A stretch of 6,012 nt of DNA from Deltaproteobacteria bacterium (GTDB lineage Bacteria; Desulfobacterota; Binatia; UBA9968), in contig VBLN01000136.1 in the NCBI GenBank assembly GCA_005878685.1, positions 1 through 6,012 of the forward strand. The letters are read 5' to 3'. Below are positions 5,454-6,012 of the stretch, piece by piece. The position numbers were made by a program, and so were the translations under genes. Position 1 is the first letter of the stretch. Each line of letters starts with the position of its first letter. The notes beneath the pieces are model-generated. The model was given only the letters and a program-made list of their open reading frames with translations, had not been told where the DNA came from and ran no database searches.

Positions 5454-6012
5454 ATGACAAAAGGTACTGAGTTGGGATGTGTTGAAATAAGAGAAAGGAA
5501 GGTCGATGAAAATGAAGCATGGGTGGGTATCACGCCCTCTCAAATAGCCTGGGCAGAGGAGTCCGTCTTGAATCAGCAGATCGCTCAAGCGGAAGCGTCG
5601 AAAGGAAAGCCCGTTACCATCCGGGGAAAAATCTCCGCCGTTGAACAGCAAACTCTGAAGGTGACAACTCCCAGCGGCGAGGTTTTAGTTCACTTGCCAG
5701 ACGCTGTTAGGATCAACGGGGTGGCGCCGGCAAAACTCGCGGATATCAAGCGTGGCACCTATGTAGGCACGGCCGCTCAAAAGCAAGCGGATGGCAGCCT
5801 TCGCGCTCTTGAGGTCCACATTTTCCCTGAGGAAGGGCGCGGGACAGCGGAGGGGCAAAGACCATACGACCTACAACCCGGCTCTACCATGACAAACGCC
5901 AATGTCGAAAAGGTGGAGCAAGTAGCTGTTGAAAAAGTCCAGGGACAAATGCTGACCCTAAAATACAAAGGAGGCGAGGCTCAAGTCTTGGTTCCGCCCG
6001 AGACGCCTATCG
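5454..6012 (+). CDS. Partial two-repeat beta protein, probably exported originally
   Basis: The reading frame stays open from the ATG at 5454 to the window end (186 codons), so the C-terminus is missing. Residues 53-89 (PVTIRGKISAVEQQTLKVTT, then EVLVHLPDAVRI) and about 151-186 (VEKVQGQMLTLKYKGGEAQV, then LVPPETPI) share the pattern V..V....L.V....G....V..P....I, so the protein holds two related beta-rich, OB-like units. The linker KALEVHIF-like segment (ALEVHIFPEEGRG, 118-130) and YDLQPGSTMTN resemble conserved parts of a widespread exported hypothetical family, recalled from memory and without an assigned function. The 5454 start has no ribosome binding site and gives no signal peptide. IAWAEES at residues 31-37 looks like a signal-peptidase cleavage site. 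A strong ribosome binding site lies in front of an ATG at 5506 in a different frame, so the 5' end may be frameshifted or deleted. Confidence 0.7.
   Translation, partial: MTKGTELGCVEIRERKVDENEAWVGITPSQIAWAEESVLNQQIAQAEASKGKPVTIRGKISAVEQQTLKVTTPSGEVLVHLPDAVRINGVAPAKLADIKRGTYVGTAAQKQADGSLRALEVHIFPEEGRGTAEGQRPYDLQPGSTMTNANVEKVEQVAVEKVQGQMLTLKYKGGEAQVLVPPETPI
5495..5508 (+). promoter_or_regulatory. Strong ribosome binding site with out-of-frame start
   Basis: AAGGAAGG at 5495-5502 stands just before ATG at 5506 (AAGGA is 6 bases from it), with a second ATG at 5512. From 5506 the product reads MKMKHGWVSRPLK and stops at TAG 5545-5547. The positively charged MKMK start is typical of a signal peptide n-region, but this frame differs from the frame of the downstream protein. 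Confidence 0.5.

Overview
The window is a bacterial chromosomal segment with moderately GC-rich genes and more AT-rich spacers. Shine-Dalgarno sites are well formed and genes are closely spaced. Nothing identifies the organism firmly. Bactofilin, a UbiD-type decarboxylase and a plausible sigma-54 promoter fit an environmental Gram-negative lineage such as Nitrospirota, NC10 or a deltaproteobacterial group; that placement is an inference with low certainty. I see no rRNA, tRNA, CRISPR array, insertion sequence or phage gene.

Layout. Bases 1-412 carry no convincing gene. A complete UbiD-family decarboxylase gene (413-1891) lies on the minus strand. It is divergent from a plus-strand calcineurin-like metallophosphoesterase of the Mre11/SbcD type (2130-2891), and the 238-bp gap between them holds a TTGACA box on each strand. 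A spacer of about 440 bp follows, with one clear hairpin and no good gene. Next is a two-gene unit whose ends overlap by ATGA: a bactofilin (3333-3836) and a small zinc-ribbon protein with a beta-rich C-terminal domain (3833-4183). A likely intrinsic terminator (4207-4258) closes it. A small minus-strand hypothetical gene (4268-4579) faces it, with its own plausible promoter and ribosome binding site. A divergent spacer of 364 bp contains a good sigma-54-type -24/-12 element. It leads to a flavin-reductase-like flavoprotein (4944-5447), followed at once by a partial gene (from about 5454 to the window end) for a protein with two related beta-rich repeats.

How the genes relate. Only two couplings are visible: bactofilin with the zinc-ribbon protein, and the flavin reductase with the beta-repeat protein. 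The UbiD gene has no UbiX (prFMN-making) partner here, and the phosphoesterase has no SbcC/Rad50 partner here. The most unusual spot is the start of the last gene. A strong ribosome binding site and a signal-peptide-like start (MKMK...) lie in one frame, while a signal-peptidase-like AWA|EES site and the mature protein lie in another. This looks like a broken or frameshifted secretion signal. I did not find a clearly new multi-gene system in this window.
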